A stretch of 64,000 nt of DNA, from positions 3,906,001 to 3,970,000 of the forward strand of contig JAWZSP010000004.1 of NCBI GenBank assembly GCA_034401135.1, in the 5' to 3' direction. Positions 21,957 through 32,074 of the stretch are shown here, in pieces; position 1 is the stretch's first letter; each line of letters starts with the position of its first letter. The DNA is from Volutella citrinella. Its lineage: Eukaryota; Ascomycota; Sordariomycetes; Hypocreales; Nectriaceae. Made by a program: the position numbers and the translations under genes. The notes beneath the pieces were generated by a model that was not told the DNA's origin, searched no databases, and saw nothing but the letters and a program-made list of their open reading frames with translations.

Positions 21957-22931
21957 TTACATCCGTCTCTCGCCTCGCACTAGCAGAGCCAGAGACGTTG
22001 CCTCCCTGGTCTTGTTGCTCCGGCCGCCACAGGCCTCCTGGATCGCGGCGATGGCGTAGGAGTGCACCGTCAGTGACAGGACGTCGCCACTGTCGTCGTC
22101 CCAAATCTCCTCCAGCGCCTTCTGCTTCCTGGCGACGTGCTCCGCGTCCGTTTCCGGCCTGCCCTCGCGCCCGAACGTCTCCCTGAAAGGATCCTCTTCG
22201 GCGAACCCGGCCTCGAGCTCGTAGTCGGGGTAGCTGCTCCTGACCCACGTCGCCGGCCTCCGGAAGTCGCATGTGTGCAGCGTCATGCGCTCCCGCAAGC
22301 CCTCCTTGACCTTAGGTCGGTACGGCTTCCCGTACGCGTCCGCATGCGCTGCAATCAACGGCGCAAATACGTGCTGCGTCGTTTCCAGGCATCGTGCCAG
22401 TGGGCTGGTGTAAAGGTACTTGGGCAGCGGTGCGCCCTCCACATCGACGAGCTCCTTCCAGAAGGCGCTCAGTTCGCGGGCCTGCTGGATACCCTCTGGA
22501 GTGAGATGAGCGTCGAACCATGTCGTCTTATCATCCCCGTCCATGAGGGACCATTTTCTCTGTCAAGAGTTGAGTCCCAGGCTCACACTTTGCGTCTCGG
22601 AGGCGTATCGGTTACTCACATCCCATTCCACCGTGCCAACCTCGGCGTGCTTGGCGTTATGATAGCCGAGGCCATGGCGCGTGAGGTAGAGTATCTTGAA
22701 CACAACGTTGTCGGCAGAGTTGCGGTTCAGGTGTCGCAGATATTCTGCCAAACGCGCCCAGTCTCGCTTGTCCTCTGCATCCACATCCAGGTCATCACTG
22801 GGATATGCTCGGCCAGGCAGCAGTCCAAGGCTCGGCTGTGTGGTCACCTTGCCCTTGGGATATTGCGGCTCGAGGTCGGCAAGGTCAACAAAGATGCCGG
22901 TTTCCGTCGTGAAGTCCCATCTCGAAGGCAT
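21957..22931 (-). CDS. Histidine phosphatase superfamily protein (PMU1/phosphoglycerate-mutase-like)
   Basis: Two exons, 22620-22931 and 21957-22559, sum to 915 nt (304 aa). The phosphohistidine motif is YLTRHGLGYHN near residue 85, where the His of RHG is the nucleophile in this family. Later family blocks are AHLTPEGIQQARELSAFW, YTSPLARCLETTQ, LRERMTLHTCDFR and the second catalytic His in LSLTVHSYAIAA. The layout matches fungal PMU1-like proteins (N-terminal facing segment, W-A-D/T-W-F-D-A-HLTP) rather than glycolytic phosphoglycerate mutase, so the substrate is probably a phosphomonoester that cannot be named. The 60-nt intron runs from GTGAGT to CAG. No targeting signal is evident, so it is likely cytosolic. 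Confidence 0.9.
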
Positions 22932-23240
22932 ATTGAGCTCTCGGGGGGCAGCACCGGACGGCTTGCTGCGTGTGATGGTGGTTTGTAGGACACGAGTCGA
23001 CGTCTTCCTGATTTAAATCGCTGGGTGGGTCTCCACTTCCCCAGATGCACGTACCCTGCCCTGGGCCAACGTTAGCTGCTCTATTTCAACTTCGCTCTGG
23101 ATAGAACAGGCCTCCTTGGGGAAACAACCGCAGTCAAAGCCTTAGATTTATTTTACTTTTTTAGGATCATTTCATTTAGGGTCCAATATTAATCAAATTA
23201 GGGATTCTGGTGATATTTAGTCAATCTCGAAACTCTCGAG
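22932..23240. other. Short spacer upstream of the histidine phosphatase
   Basis: This region should be the promoter of the phosphatase and the 3' untranslated region of the small YRIVKDGWGSR protein gene. A T-rich tract sits near 23147-23161. Nothing else is recognised. Confidence 0.5.
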
Positions 23241-23532
23241 TTATTTCTTCTTGGTGTAATAGTCATCATACTTCTTGAATCCTTCGAGGATTGCCTGTCC
23301 CTCCTCAAGGCCATCGGGGTCCACTGGAGAATGTTGTTAGAATAGGAAGAAGAGGGGGGTTGTGCGTGGACTTGCTCCCTAGGCCAAAGCTGCCCTGGAA
23401 GTTGGTGCGAGAGCCCCATCCATCCTTGACAATGCGATAGCCGCTTGGTGTCTCTGACGTTGAGTTGGACGAGCCGTTGGAGCTACCGCTCTTTTGTTTG
23501 TCCGAGACGCTGTTGGATTTCTTGGAAGGCAT
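23241..23532 (-). CDS. Small conserved-looking fungal protein (79 aa), gene with a GC-AG intron
   Basis: Function unknown. Exons 23376-23532 and 23241-23323 sum to 240 nt (79 aa). The first half is Ser/Asn/Lys-rich and probably disordered; the core is GYRIVKDGWGSRTNFQGSFG followed by LGMDPDGLEEGQAILEGF and the tail KKYDDYYTKKK. Similar small proteins with a YRIVKDGWGSR-type core occur in filamentous ascomycetes, as far as I recall. No GT donor gives an open join. Using GCAAGT at 23370-23375 as donor and the TTCTCCAG acceptor (52-nt intron with TTCTAAC branch) gives an in-frame LGMDPDGLEEG join. A standard predictor that disallows GC donors would truncate or mis-frame this gene. TATAAATA lies 141 nt upstream. 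Confidence 0.78.
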
Positions 23533-23672
23533 ATTGTTTCAGCAGTGATCAACGTGTTAGAACTTGGGTTGGCGTTGTTGGAGCTTCGGGGTAGGTGATG
23601 GAGACGGTGGTGAACCAGAGACGTAGCGGGGAAATGAAAGAGCAGGGTGCTGGCTTGAAAGAGTTGTCCCAA

Positions 23673-23680
23673 TATTTATA
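23673..23680 (-). promoter_or_regulatory. Probable TATA box of the small YRIVKDGWGSR protein gene
   Basis: Minus-strand TATAAATA, 141 nt before the start codon at 23532. Spacing is plausible for a gene with a leader of about 100 nt. Confidence 0.5.
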
Positions 23681-24078
23681 GGGACGCGCTTTCCTGTCCT
23701 GCCTGCCCATGGCAACTCTATTTTTGCCAATGGCTGGCCGACTACTCAGTGTATCCATAGGTATGCCGGTGCAAAGCTACTACAATGGACGGAGCATCAA
23801 GACTTCCCGCTGGATACTTCATACTTACACATACTGCACATCACTTTCCCAAGGAATAAGACACTAACATTGCAGCATGTTGCTGTGGGTCCGGGTACCG
23901 AAATAGTAGTGCCTGCAACTCCAACCTCGATGCTGAGTCAGTCTCGCGCTGCAACCGGCCATCGTATGCAACTGCAGATCAATGCAAGTCTCTAAACCCG
24001 TCCATAATTCCAGGATCATTGAGAACTGAACGCTCACTAGTCCAAAGTACAAAACACACTGGTACAGCTCAAGCAATC
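23681..24078. other. Divergent spacer between the small protein gene and the L-gulonate dehydrogenase-like gene
   Basis: About 400 nt expected to hold the plus-strand promoter of the dehydrogenase-like gene. The sequence from 23920 to 24078 is likely leader. I recognise no other element. Confidence 0.5.
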
Positions 24079-25053
24079 ATGAGTGCCGCTCCCCAGCACA
24101 CCATTGCCCTCATCGGGGTCGGCACAATCGGGCTCTCGTTTGCCGCCCTGCACCTCGGCTACTCCAACGCCAACATCAACGTCTTTGACGTGCGGGACGA
24201 CCTGGAGGAGCACGTGTCGTTGCTGTTGCCCGTGTATCTCAAGTTCATCAATGCCGCCGAGGGGCTCTACGCTTCCGCTGTGGCCTCTGGTCGAATCACA
24301 TTCTGCTCCACCATCGACAAGGCGTGCGCGGATGCGACAATCGTCCAGGAGCAAGGGCCGGACAGGCTCCAGTTCAAAAAGGCCACCTGGGACCAGGTTG
24401 TGAAGTGCGCCCCTCCCACGGCTCACCTGTGGAGCTCGACCTCGGGCATCTTCGCCTCGAGGCAGGTCGAGGACCTGGAGGACAAGACCCGCGTCTTGGT
24501 CGTGCACCCCTTCAACCCGCCGCACGTCATGCCGCTCATTGAGATCGTGCCGTCGCCGCACACGAGGCCAGAGGAGACGCAGTTCGCAAGGGATTACTTT
24601 GCAAATCTCGGCTCCGGCCACCGCCCGGTGGTGCTGAAGAAGGAGACGGTCGGCTTTGTGGGCAACCGTCTGGCGTTTGCCCTGTTACGGGAGGCGTGCC
24701 ACCTCGTGGCAAACGACGTGGTGTCGGTCGAAGACGTGGATGCGATTGTGGAATCTAGTATCGGGCCTCGGTGGGCGGTAGCTGGGCCCTTCAAGACGTA
24801 CAACTTTGGCGGTGGGAGAGGCGGTATCGGCGCGTTTCTCGATAACCTCTCAGAGACCATTGGGAACTGCTGGGACGACGCAGGCAGCCCATCTATGAAA
24901 GATACACTTCCGTCTGGTGATGCGGGCGCCACCTCGAGCTGGGTTGGAAAGGTCACATCGCAAACTGAGGCTGCCTATGGGCTTCCCTCTGCCGAATCCA
25001 TGGCGAAGCGCGACGAAGACTTGAAGAGAGTCATTAGCGTGCAACCACAGTAG
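24079..25053 (+). CDS. L-gulonate 3-dehydrogenase / lambda-crystallin-like 3-hydroxyacyl-CoA dehydrogenase family enzyme
   Basis: Probable NAD(P)-dependent oxidoreductase of a 3-hydroxy acid, 324 aa, no introns. The Rossmann fold is at the very N-terminus: TIALIGVGTIGLSFAALHL with the GxGxxG motif, then the acidic NAD-specificity strand NVFDVRDD. The 3-hydroxyacyl-CoA dehydrogenase family block VVHPFNPPHVMPLIEIVPS and the helix-rich C-terminal domain (GFVGNRLAFALLREA, GPRWAVAGPFKTYNFGG) are clear. This matches lambda-crystallin/L-gulonate 3-dehydrogenase (the fungal LGDH/LAD-like group) better than mitochondrial beta-oxidation enzymes, because it is short and lacks a leader. An upstream in-frame ATG at 24019 would add 20 residues; MSAAPQHT at 24079 fits the family. 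The pathway (uronic acid or pentose catabolism) is inferred. Confidence 0.85.
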   Translation: MSAAPQHTIALIGVGTIGLSFAALHLGYSNANINVFDVRDDLEEHVSLLLPVYLKFINAAEGLYASAVASGRITFCSTIDKACADATIVQEQGPDRLQFKKATWDQVVKCAPPTAHLWSSTSGIFASRQVEDLEDKTRVLVVHPFNPPHVMPLIEIVPSPHTRPEETQFARDYFANLGSGHRPVVLKKETVGFVGNRLAFALLREACHLVANDVVSVEDVDAIVESSIGPRWAVAGPFKTYNFGGGRGGIGAFLDNLSETIGNCWDDAGSPSMKDTLPSGDAGATSSWVGKVTSQTEAAYGLPSAESMAKRDEDLKRVISVQPQ

Positions 25054-25240
25054 AGACGAGACTGCGGCACAGGAACAAACACTTGAGTGACAGTTCGGCT
25101 CTAGGCGGCATGATACATCACACGCATCTCACTGAGGGGCTCGCAAAGTCTCTACGAATGTAGATAGATGCAAGTGGGAGAGGCATAGCGCATACCTACA
25201 TGTAGTAAGATACAGGGCCGCCTGTAGACTATCTACCTCT

Positions 25241-27366
25241 TCAATGCTCACAGAAACTCCACTCGGTATTTCCGAGCGCGGTGTTGCCCTGCTCCGACAG
25301 GGTGGACCGCTCCGCCATGAGCTCCTCCCGGATCTTCTTCGCCTCGCGCAGGTCGTAGGGGAACTCCATGTTCTGCATGACCATGTTGGTCACCTCTGGG
25401 GGCAGGTGGCCGAGCCTCTCGGCCGGGAGCGTCTTCTCCGCCCACCAGTGCCGCTGCTGGGGGGGCACGTTGGCCGTGGAGATGACGGCGGCGCCGGGGT
25501 CGACGAGGAAGAGGGCCAGGATCTTGCGGTGGCCCGGCTTGGTGGGGTCAGCGAGCTTGAAGCTGCTGACGTGGTGCTGGTAGAAGTTGGGGAAGAAGAG
25601 CATGCGGTCCTGGCGCGTCAGCACGCTGCCAATGTTCTGGAGCATGTCCCCGTGCGCCGTGATGGCGAAGACGCGCTGGATGTTGGCGTGGTCGCCCTGC
25701 GCGTGCAGGAGGTCCGTCGCGAGGTCCTCCCTGTTGGCCAGCGTGCGGAAGTCGAGTTGCGAGTCGGTGATGTTCTCGTTGTCGTAGTAGTACAGCGCCG
25801 TGGCGCAAATGTGCTCGTTCTGCATCCCCTCAATGTGCCAGGAGCCGCCGCCGTACTCGGGCTTCTCGGGCGTCAGGTGGATGTTGGCGAGCTTCACAAT
25901 GACCTGGATCTTGGACGCCCCGCCAAAGAAGCCCGATTTCTTCACGTCGCTGGCCTTGAGACGGATGAGCTTGTCGACATCCTGGGTGGGCAGGTCCTGG
26001 GCGACAGGGTGAGTGGCCGTGTACCATTCGAGATCCAGCTTTTCCCGATCGGAGCCCTCATACCAATCTTCCCACATCTCGTCCTCACCCAGCTCCCGGG
26101 GCGGCTCATCGTCGCCGACGGGCCGGCTGGCTTGGTGGCATTCAACCTCCCCGTCACAGATATCCTCGGCTTGGCAGTCCGTTGCCACCTGGTTTGTTAC
26201 AATGCGTAACGTGTCGAACTCTTTGGGCCATCGGTAGACCAGATCCCAGGCCGGAAGTGACTTTTCAATGATGGACTCAATCACAGGATAGAGGCCGGCA
26301 TGCTGGACTGGGTGCAGGTTGTTGATGTAGCTGGTAATCTTGGGGCCATCGCCAGTCAGGTCAACGTCGCAGGGGAGCCACTGGAACCGATTGGAGTAGA
26401 GAATATCGCTCAAGGGCTCTTGGCCGAATCGCGTCCGTTGAGGAAGAACCTGGGCTGGGTGCTCCGGGGTTACCTCACCGGTGCCGCTGTGCTCCAGAGC
26501 GTTCAGGAGGTTGATTGTCTTATCCGGGAGGATGCGGGTCTTTCCATACACCAAGGGCCAGAGTGACGGGTGAACAAGGTCAAGGACCATTTCATTGCTG
26601 TGAGGATGCCAGTCCTTGGCGCTGTCCGGGACATTTTCCAACGGCGCGACGTTTGCAATGAGGGCCTCGCGCAGCTCGGGCGAAATCAGCCTGTCTGATT
26701 TGACGGCACAGGCCGTGTAGTCCATGACAGGAACCAATCCCGTCTCCTCGCATATCTCTGCCTTCTTGCGGAGCTCTTTGATGCACTGGTCGCCTTGGTC
26801 AGCGGCTGGAGGAGAGAGGCAGGTCGTTTTGTGTGTGCCAATGGACTTACAGCTTCAAACATCTTTTGGGTAAAGTTGCCGTGGTCTACATAGTCACCCC
26901 ACGGCATCTCGAGGGCCTCCGTCTTCCACTTTGCAACAATGTCTTCCTTGTTAACCTTGACCCACCATTCGGGCTTATTGGTGATGTCCTCGACAAACTT
27001 GATCATGCACACCTCGCGGATGGTCAGCGTATTGGCCTTCCATTCATGGTTTTCGGTGCCGAAGAGCGAGGGAAAGACGCCCCCAGCCGTTAGACTCAGG
27101 CCATAGCCCGGAAGGACAATGGGCCCGCCGTGCGGGTTGCGTGTTTCCTCCTCAGCCATAAGGTAGTGCTTCCCCGCAGTGAATTGAAAGGCAGCGAGAG
27201 GACGGAGAATGGCCTGAAGCATCAATGAGCGATTGGCTACTTGAGGGCGGCGTAGCAGAAGCCTGCAGAGTACGGCAGAGGTCGGTGTCGTGGAGAAGGC
27301 CTGCGCAAACGAGGGTGACGGGCGGTTTCGTGAGCAAACACTGCCGAGGCGCAATGAAGGCTTCAT
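25241..27366 (-). CDS. DUF4246 family fungal protein, possible iron/2-oxoglutarate-type fold
   Basis: The biochemical role is unknown. Exons 26851-27366 and 25241-26785 sum to 2061 nt (686 aa); the 65-nt intron is canonical. The body follows the fungal DUF4246 layout: early WKANTLTIREVCMIKF and NKPEWWVKVN, then LVHPSLWPLVYGKTRIL, WLPCDVDL and YINNLHPVQHAGLYPVIE. In the C-terminal half, GGGSWHIEGMQNEHI, RMLFFPNFYQHHVSSF and GHRKILALFLVDP line up like an HxE...H...R set of a 2-oxoglutarate/Fe(II) dioxygenase; that reading is my inference. The first 48 residues (MKPSLRLGSVCSRN..., AFSTTPTS) resemble a mitochondrial presequence. However, a GTATAT sits just upstream of this ATG, so the real start may be Met49 at 27222. 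It is convergent with the dehydrogenase-like gene, 187 nt apart. Confidence 0.82.
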
Positions 27367-28220
27367 ATACTATGTAGAACCCCCCGCCCCCCAACAAGCC
27401 ACCGAGCCAAGAGCTGCGGGGCAGTGATCCCTCGTCCCCAATTGCTGGCTGGCTAATGGCCGTTTGTGGGCGTCGAGTTCAGCTGAAGCAGCTGAACAAG
27501 CCCCTGTCCCACTTGCGGCAGAGGACCTGCGATCGCTTTCTCTTGGCTCGCGGGCCGGTGGGTGATTTCCGGTCAAGTAATTGACGGAGATGGCTCACGG
27601 CATTGTACGCCGCGCGTGCTCTAGTGCTCAATGGGGGTGCGGCGTCAACGCCGTCTCGAGCTGAAAGGGGACGATGGATGGTTGTGAACGGCGATACGGA
27701 ATAGGCAATTGTGTGTCTTGGTAGACTCCACTGTAGTGGTGCCTGAACCTCAGCCGCTGGCTTCCATGGTTCTTAGCCCCAACGCGCCTGGAATGGTCGC
27801 CACGGTCCTCTCCCTAGGCTTCCATACTCCTGGCGAGATACAGTATGAATCCACCAGATAGCCTGCATTCCATTGGACACCCAGCCGCGCGGGCAGCCAG
27901 ACGACTCCAGCTGGACAATATGCCTAAAATGCTGAATCTCGTGGACCAGGTGCCCAACTAGTTCAGCCACAGCACCTCACTGCGGCAACATCAGGCCATG
28001 CAGGTCCCAGAACGACGAGTCGAGCCACAACGACGTGATTTGCATCTGTCGACTTTGTGGCTTCAATGCAGAACCGTAATATGAGAGCTTTCCAGGGCTG
28101 TTCTTGCATTAAAAGCCCAGCATGTATACTTGGTTGTTGCCCCAATCCACTTATCTCCTGACCAACACCATCAACTCGACTGGATTCACCACCAAATAAA
28201 ACAAGAGATTATCCAACGAC
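27367..28220. other. Divergent promoter region between the DUF4246 and acyltransferase genes
   Basis: About 850 nt upstream of both genes. A CATTAAAAGCCC element near 28107-28118 could be a weak TATA-type box for the plus-strand acyltransferase. No coding signal. Confidence 0.45.
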
Positions 28221-29522
28221 ATGGACGCGGGTTTCCTGCATGTCTTCCCGTTTGCCTCCTTGCCCATCCTCATACTCTTCGGCTTTGCTAGCCCCCCCTT
28301 CCCCGGCCGCGGAGCACTCTTCTCTTCCCTCATCGTCCTCAACAACTATGCATGCGTTGTCTCGCCGTGGCCGCCAAACGCTGGCTCCACGCGCCCGATG
28401 CGATACGGTATGACGGGCTCCTGGCTCTTTCTTCTCCCGGCCGTCGAGAGGCTGCTTCTCAACGTCCCCGAGCGGGATTTCTGGCGCCTCGATGACCAGA
28501 TGAAGCCGGGAAAGGGACGCCCGCGCGAGTGGACGTGGCAAAAGCTGCGCTGGGCCTTTTCCCTCGTCTCCTCCCCGCGAGCCGTGGGGTGGAACTTTGG
28601 GAGTAGCAGTTTGAATGCCGTTCGTGAGGCCGTGGGCCGGGATAGACCGGCGAGGCGTTCATTTGTCCTGCAGAGGCTACTGCGGGCCGTGTTGTCATAT
28701 TTGGCCCTCGATGCCGTTGTTGCAATGGCCAAAAGATGCGATATTCCTCAGGCGTGGGCGTGGGACCTAGGAACGCTGGCAAGGATTTTCCTTGTGGAAG
28801 TGCTCATGGCCATATCGGTGTACACGACAATGACGCTGCAATTCGAAATTGCCGCTGCTGTTGGGGTAGGCGCAGGCTGCAGCCAGCCAGAGGTGTGTTG
28901 GCACAGCTTAACATAGGCGATCATAACTAATCCAGGTGCAGGACTGGCCGCCATTATTTGGAAGCATATCAAGCTGCTACACCCTGGCCAATGTATGGGG
29001 TAGCTTTTGGCACGGTTACATCCGCCAGGTGAGTCAAGGGCGTTTATATTGCACCCATGGTGCTAATTCAGTTGCTCCAAGCCTTGTCTGGGCCTTAGCC
29101 ACGCGATCCTCAGCCGTCTTGGAATTCCTAGGAAAGCTCCTCTGGCATATGGTGTTCATCTCAGCACTGCATTTGTGATCAGCGCCTTCTTCCACACCCT
29201 GAGTTTGTACGTGGTTGCGGAAGGCTATGTCCCTCTTCACCGTCTGCTCTATCATATGGGATGCTTCTTTGTAGCCCAGCCCTTGGCTATTGTCTTTGAG
29301 ACACTTGTGATCGGCTGGTACCGTGGCGGCCTAGAAACAAACCCGAAAACACAACCTGTGGGACAGCAGTTCCTTCGGATCTCGCCGGCTCTGGGTTATT
29401 TAGTTGGGTATGTTTGGGTTACACTGTGGCTGGTTGTCACGGGCTGGTGGTTCGTTCTGGATTACGTTTCCATTGGTGTATTGGAATGGCCCTTGCCTTT
29501 CTCCGTCTGGGAACAGCGATAG
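28221..29522 (+). CDS. Membrane-bound acyltransferase, wax-synthase-like (TRI7/MBOAT_2 type)
   Basis: Probable endoplasmic-reticulum acyl-CoA-dependent O-acyltransferase with an unknown acceptor. Exons 28221-28892, 28936-29028 and 29082-29522 sum to 1206 nt (401 aa). Hydrophobic segments are spread throughout (HVFPFASLPILILFGFA at the start; several in the last third), so it is polytopic. The family signatures are FWHGYIRQP near the middle and the histidine in AFVISAFFHTLSLYVV, corresponding to the W-H/R-Q and F-x-x-S-G-x-x-H blocks of wax synthases. In frame, the second intron must end at AAG (29079-29081) rather than the nearer CAG at 29068-29070, which would hit a stop. Family members include trichothecene acetyltransferase TRI7, but no TRI cluster or other secondary-metabolite genes are nearby. 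Confidence 0.83.
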
Positions 29523-31072
29523 ACGATGCGTAATAATGCCAACTCGATCTCAATACTCCGTCGGGTGTTTTGTCACGTAGGCTGTATTCCCGTACTCCCT
29601 CCATGGCATTTCTTGAGGTAGTATTGAGTACGTCCCACCAACCGCTTACACCAGGAGCCACACACAAGTACTCCATGACGTCTTGAATCTCTGTGTTAAT
29701 AGTTGATTGGATAACCACGGATACATTAAAGGCGCCTTTGACGCCTTTAGATCCCTAGCTTGCCTAAAATACCGCCGTCTTCTCTCTTCAAACCATACAT
29801 TCCCTGACACTCATCGCGCGACAGTTACCCATCCAAGCGCACGCACGAAAACACATGGACAATGAATTTGGTGTACTGATTCAGTTCCCTGACGAGCAGC
29901 ACAAGGATTATTCCAGCAGTTGGGTTCTATTGCTTGAAGGACATGTTTACCAACTCAAGCTTCAACACATCCATGGGGTATATTTATTAACCATTCACCG
30001 TCTGAGTATTGCATTACGACCTGAGGATACTTAGGCCCACTCGTACGTTCAATGATTAGCTCCCACCTTGACCAAAATGAGGAATGGCTGCTTGGTGGAG
30101 ACGAGGTCAAACAAACTACAAAACGCCAGTGAAGGGATGGTGGTTCCCACCTAGCTCCTTTTGGCAAAGGAACCGTGACGTGTTCTAGGTCTATCACAAA
30201 TCTCTGGCAGGACAGCAAAGATGGCTTGGACTACCGGCTTCTTTCATCCTGGAAAATGGCGCTTCCAAATTGATGAAAGGGTCATGCGGCTTGCGCCGCA
30301 AATCTCGCGACAGCCAGTGGGCCTCGCCGCCCTATCCGTATAGTGGATGCTAGGGCTGATTGATAACGCCGCTCGCGAGAGATTTTTTTTTTATCAGATC
30401 AAGGGCCGAGTCAGGTGGGTACGATCATGGGCCGCACTACCTAAAAGCTCTACCAGTGTATCGACGTTGGGCCCACTGGTCGCTGAATGGGCCATGTTAT
30501 AGGACGGTGCGCCAGGATGGCTTGTGATCTGGGGCAACAGAATAATAGCCTCACTTTTGTACCCTCCCCCCTCCGTTGGAAGGCGGCACCTATTAGACTA
30601 GGACCCCTCTGGCCTGCGTGGCTCGAGACTCGCATCACAGGCTGGACAAGGAAAAAAGAATGAGAGCACAATGGGGCCACTAAGGAAGACGAGAACGGAA
30701 GAGCATTCACCCGTCCGAGGAAAGCCTGCACCGGGCGACAGCCAGCCGAGGCACATTTGCCGGTACCTGACCTCGTCGGAGAGCAAAGCCGGACGGCTGG
30801 CGCGCGTCGGCCCCTCTTGCCCGCTAACCACCTCGGCGCATCGGCCAGTAATGCGATCAACCCCAGCATTTTGGGACTTGCCTTAGCTCTGCACAAGCCA
30901 GGCGAATGCCATGAGCCCATTCATTTCCCATCGCACCCCATCGCCGACTCGTGCCTCGCATTCTTCTCCTGCCCTTCCCCTTCTCCCTCTTCCCTGCCCA
31001 ATGCTGCCATCATAGATGCTTCCCTTCCTTTAGACCTGCCACTCCCCTGCGACGCCCCCAAATTTCCTCAAC
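29523..31072. other. Gene-free interval before PEX11
   Basis: It contains the acyltransferase 3' end, an imperfect inverted repeat (AAAGGCGCCTTTGACGCCTTT) around 29728-29748, a short possible ORF at 29854, and at its right end the C/T-rich leader of the PEX11 gene. Open frames at 30450-30920 on both strands look like chance. Confidence 0.5.
29854..30033 (+). CDS. Possible short ORF (59 aa), hypothetical
   Basis: A 59-codon frame starts MDNEFGVLIQFPDE and contains SSSWVLLLEGHVYQLKL. It follows a C/T-rich stretch that looks like a fungal transcription start (TCTTCTCTCTTCAAACC near 29780). A possible donor, GTATAT, follows the codon for His40, but I found no downstream exon that keeps a long open frame, so it may be the surviving first exon of a decayed gene. 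I do not recognise a family. It may be chance. Confidence 0.25.
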
Positions 31073-32074
31073 ATGTCCGACACTGCGGTAGAAAGCCCCA
31101 CCGAGGTCCTCCCCACCGCCGATATCGTTTTATCGGACCCTGCTCCGGCGCCCAAAATCGAAGACGAATCCAAGAAACCGGTCGCCGTGCCCTCTTCCTC
31201 GAGCAGCAAGAAGCCCTCACTCGCTGCTGTCCTTGCTTTCGCCCACCCTAAGAATGTCGACGACTTCCTTCTCCATCTGGGCCGCTGCGTCCGCACCAGG
31301 GGCGGCACCGACGTCGTCCTGCTCTTCGCTACCTACTCAACACGTCTAGCCGGTGCCATTCTCGCCCTGCTCAGTCGCACTGCGCTGCGCGCAACGGCCC
31401 AGCAGCTTGTCAAGCTGGCCTTCCAGCTGCCTCCGTCGGCCTCGCTCGACCTCGCCACTGCACCCGCCCCTCGACTGGCAACAATAGCAATGGCCATTTC
31501 CAAGCGCATCCAGGCCTTCTGCGCCATGATGGGCGATTGGCGCACCATGAACAGAATGTGGGGTTGCTTGGCCATGTACTTTGCGGTGCGGGATCTCACT
31601 GTCCGTCATCTGTCTGCGACGAACAGGTCCAAGGTCGAGGGCGACAAGGCAGCTGACGCCGAGGACCGGTTCGAGTCTGTTGTGAAGCATCTCGACGTTG
31701 CTTTGCTCACCACATATCACATCCTTGAGGCTGCTGCTTGGCTCGCCGGCAAAAACGTCATCCCCATGACACCCGCGACCCGCCAGCGCGTGGCAATCAT
31801 CAGTTGCCGCGCCTGGGGAGTGTCGGTGTTCATGGAGGTCGGACGTGCCCTGGTCGAGCGCGCGCGCCGAGTGCCCAAGGGAGACGTTGCTGCCGAGACG
31901 GAATGGAAACGCCAGTGGACTACAGATTTCATTCGAAACCTGTGCTGGGCACCCCTGACCGTCAACTGGGGTTACACGCCGTTCCTTTCAGAACTCTCTA
32001 TTTCTGCCTTGGCCGCTTACCCAGCGTTTGGTTACATGGGCGATGTCTGGCGAGCGACGGCGGACACCTCATAA
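31073..32074 (+). CDS. Peroxisomal membrane biogenesis protein of the PEX11 family (PEX11C-like)
   Basis: Membrane-shaping protein thought to promote peroxisome elongation and division. Single exon, 333 aa. A disordered Ser/Lys/Pro-rich N-terminus (about 50 residues) precedes AHPKNVDDFLLHLGRCVRT, which matches the PEX11 start block. Next come amphipathic and hydrophobic helices (LFATYSTRLAGAILALLSR, DWRTMNRMWGCLAMYFAVRD) and a C-terminal hydrophobic helix pair (FIRNLCWAPLTVNWGY, ISALAAYPAFGYMGDVWR). It is longer than yeast Pex11 and fits the PEX11C branch of filamentous fungi. The start ATG (CAACATGTCC) is the first in the leader. It is convergent with the hemerythrin-type gene. Confidence 0.85.
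   Translation: MSDTAVESPTEVLPTADIVLSDPAPAPKIEDESKKPVAVPSSSSSKKPSLAAVLAFAHPKNVDDFLLHLGRCVRTRGGTDVVLLFATYSTRLAGAILALLSRTALRATAQQLVKLAFQLPPSASLDLATAPAPRLATIAMAISKRIQAFCAMMGDWRTMNRMWGCLAMYFAVRDLTVRHLSATNRSKVEGDKAADAEDRFESVVKHLDVALLTTYHILEAAAWLAGKNVIPMTPATRQRVAIISCRAWGVSVFMEVGRALVERARRVPKGDVAAETEWKRQWTTDFIRNLCWAPLTVNWGYTPFLSELSISALAAYPAFGYMGDVWRATADTS

Noticed and set aside
25244..26209. 321-codon plus-strand frame opposite the DUF4246 gene
   Set aside because: Antisense shadow; the minus-strand frame has family motifs and a correct intron.
28221..29522. Possible trichothecene TRI7 gene
   Set aside because: Only the broad wax-synthase-like family is shared; none of the other trichothecene genes are nearby, so no cluster is claimed.
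29728..29748. Inverted repeat AAAGGCGCCTTTGACGCCTTT as a possible terminator or element end
   Set aside because: Too short and unsupported by any partner repeat; eukaryotic termination does not need such a hairpin.
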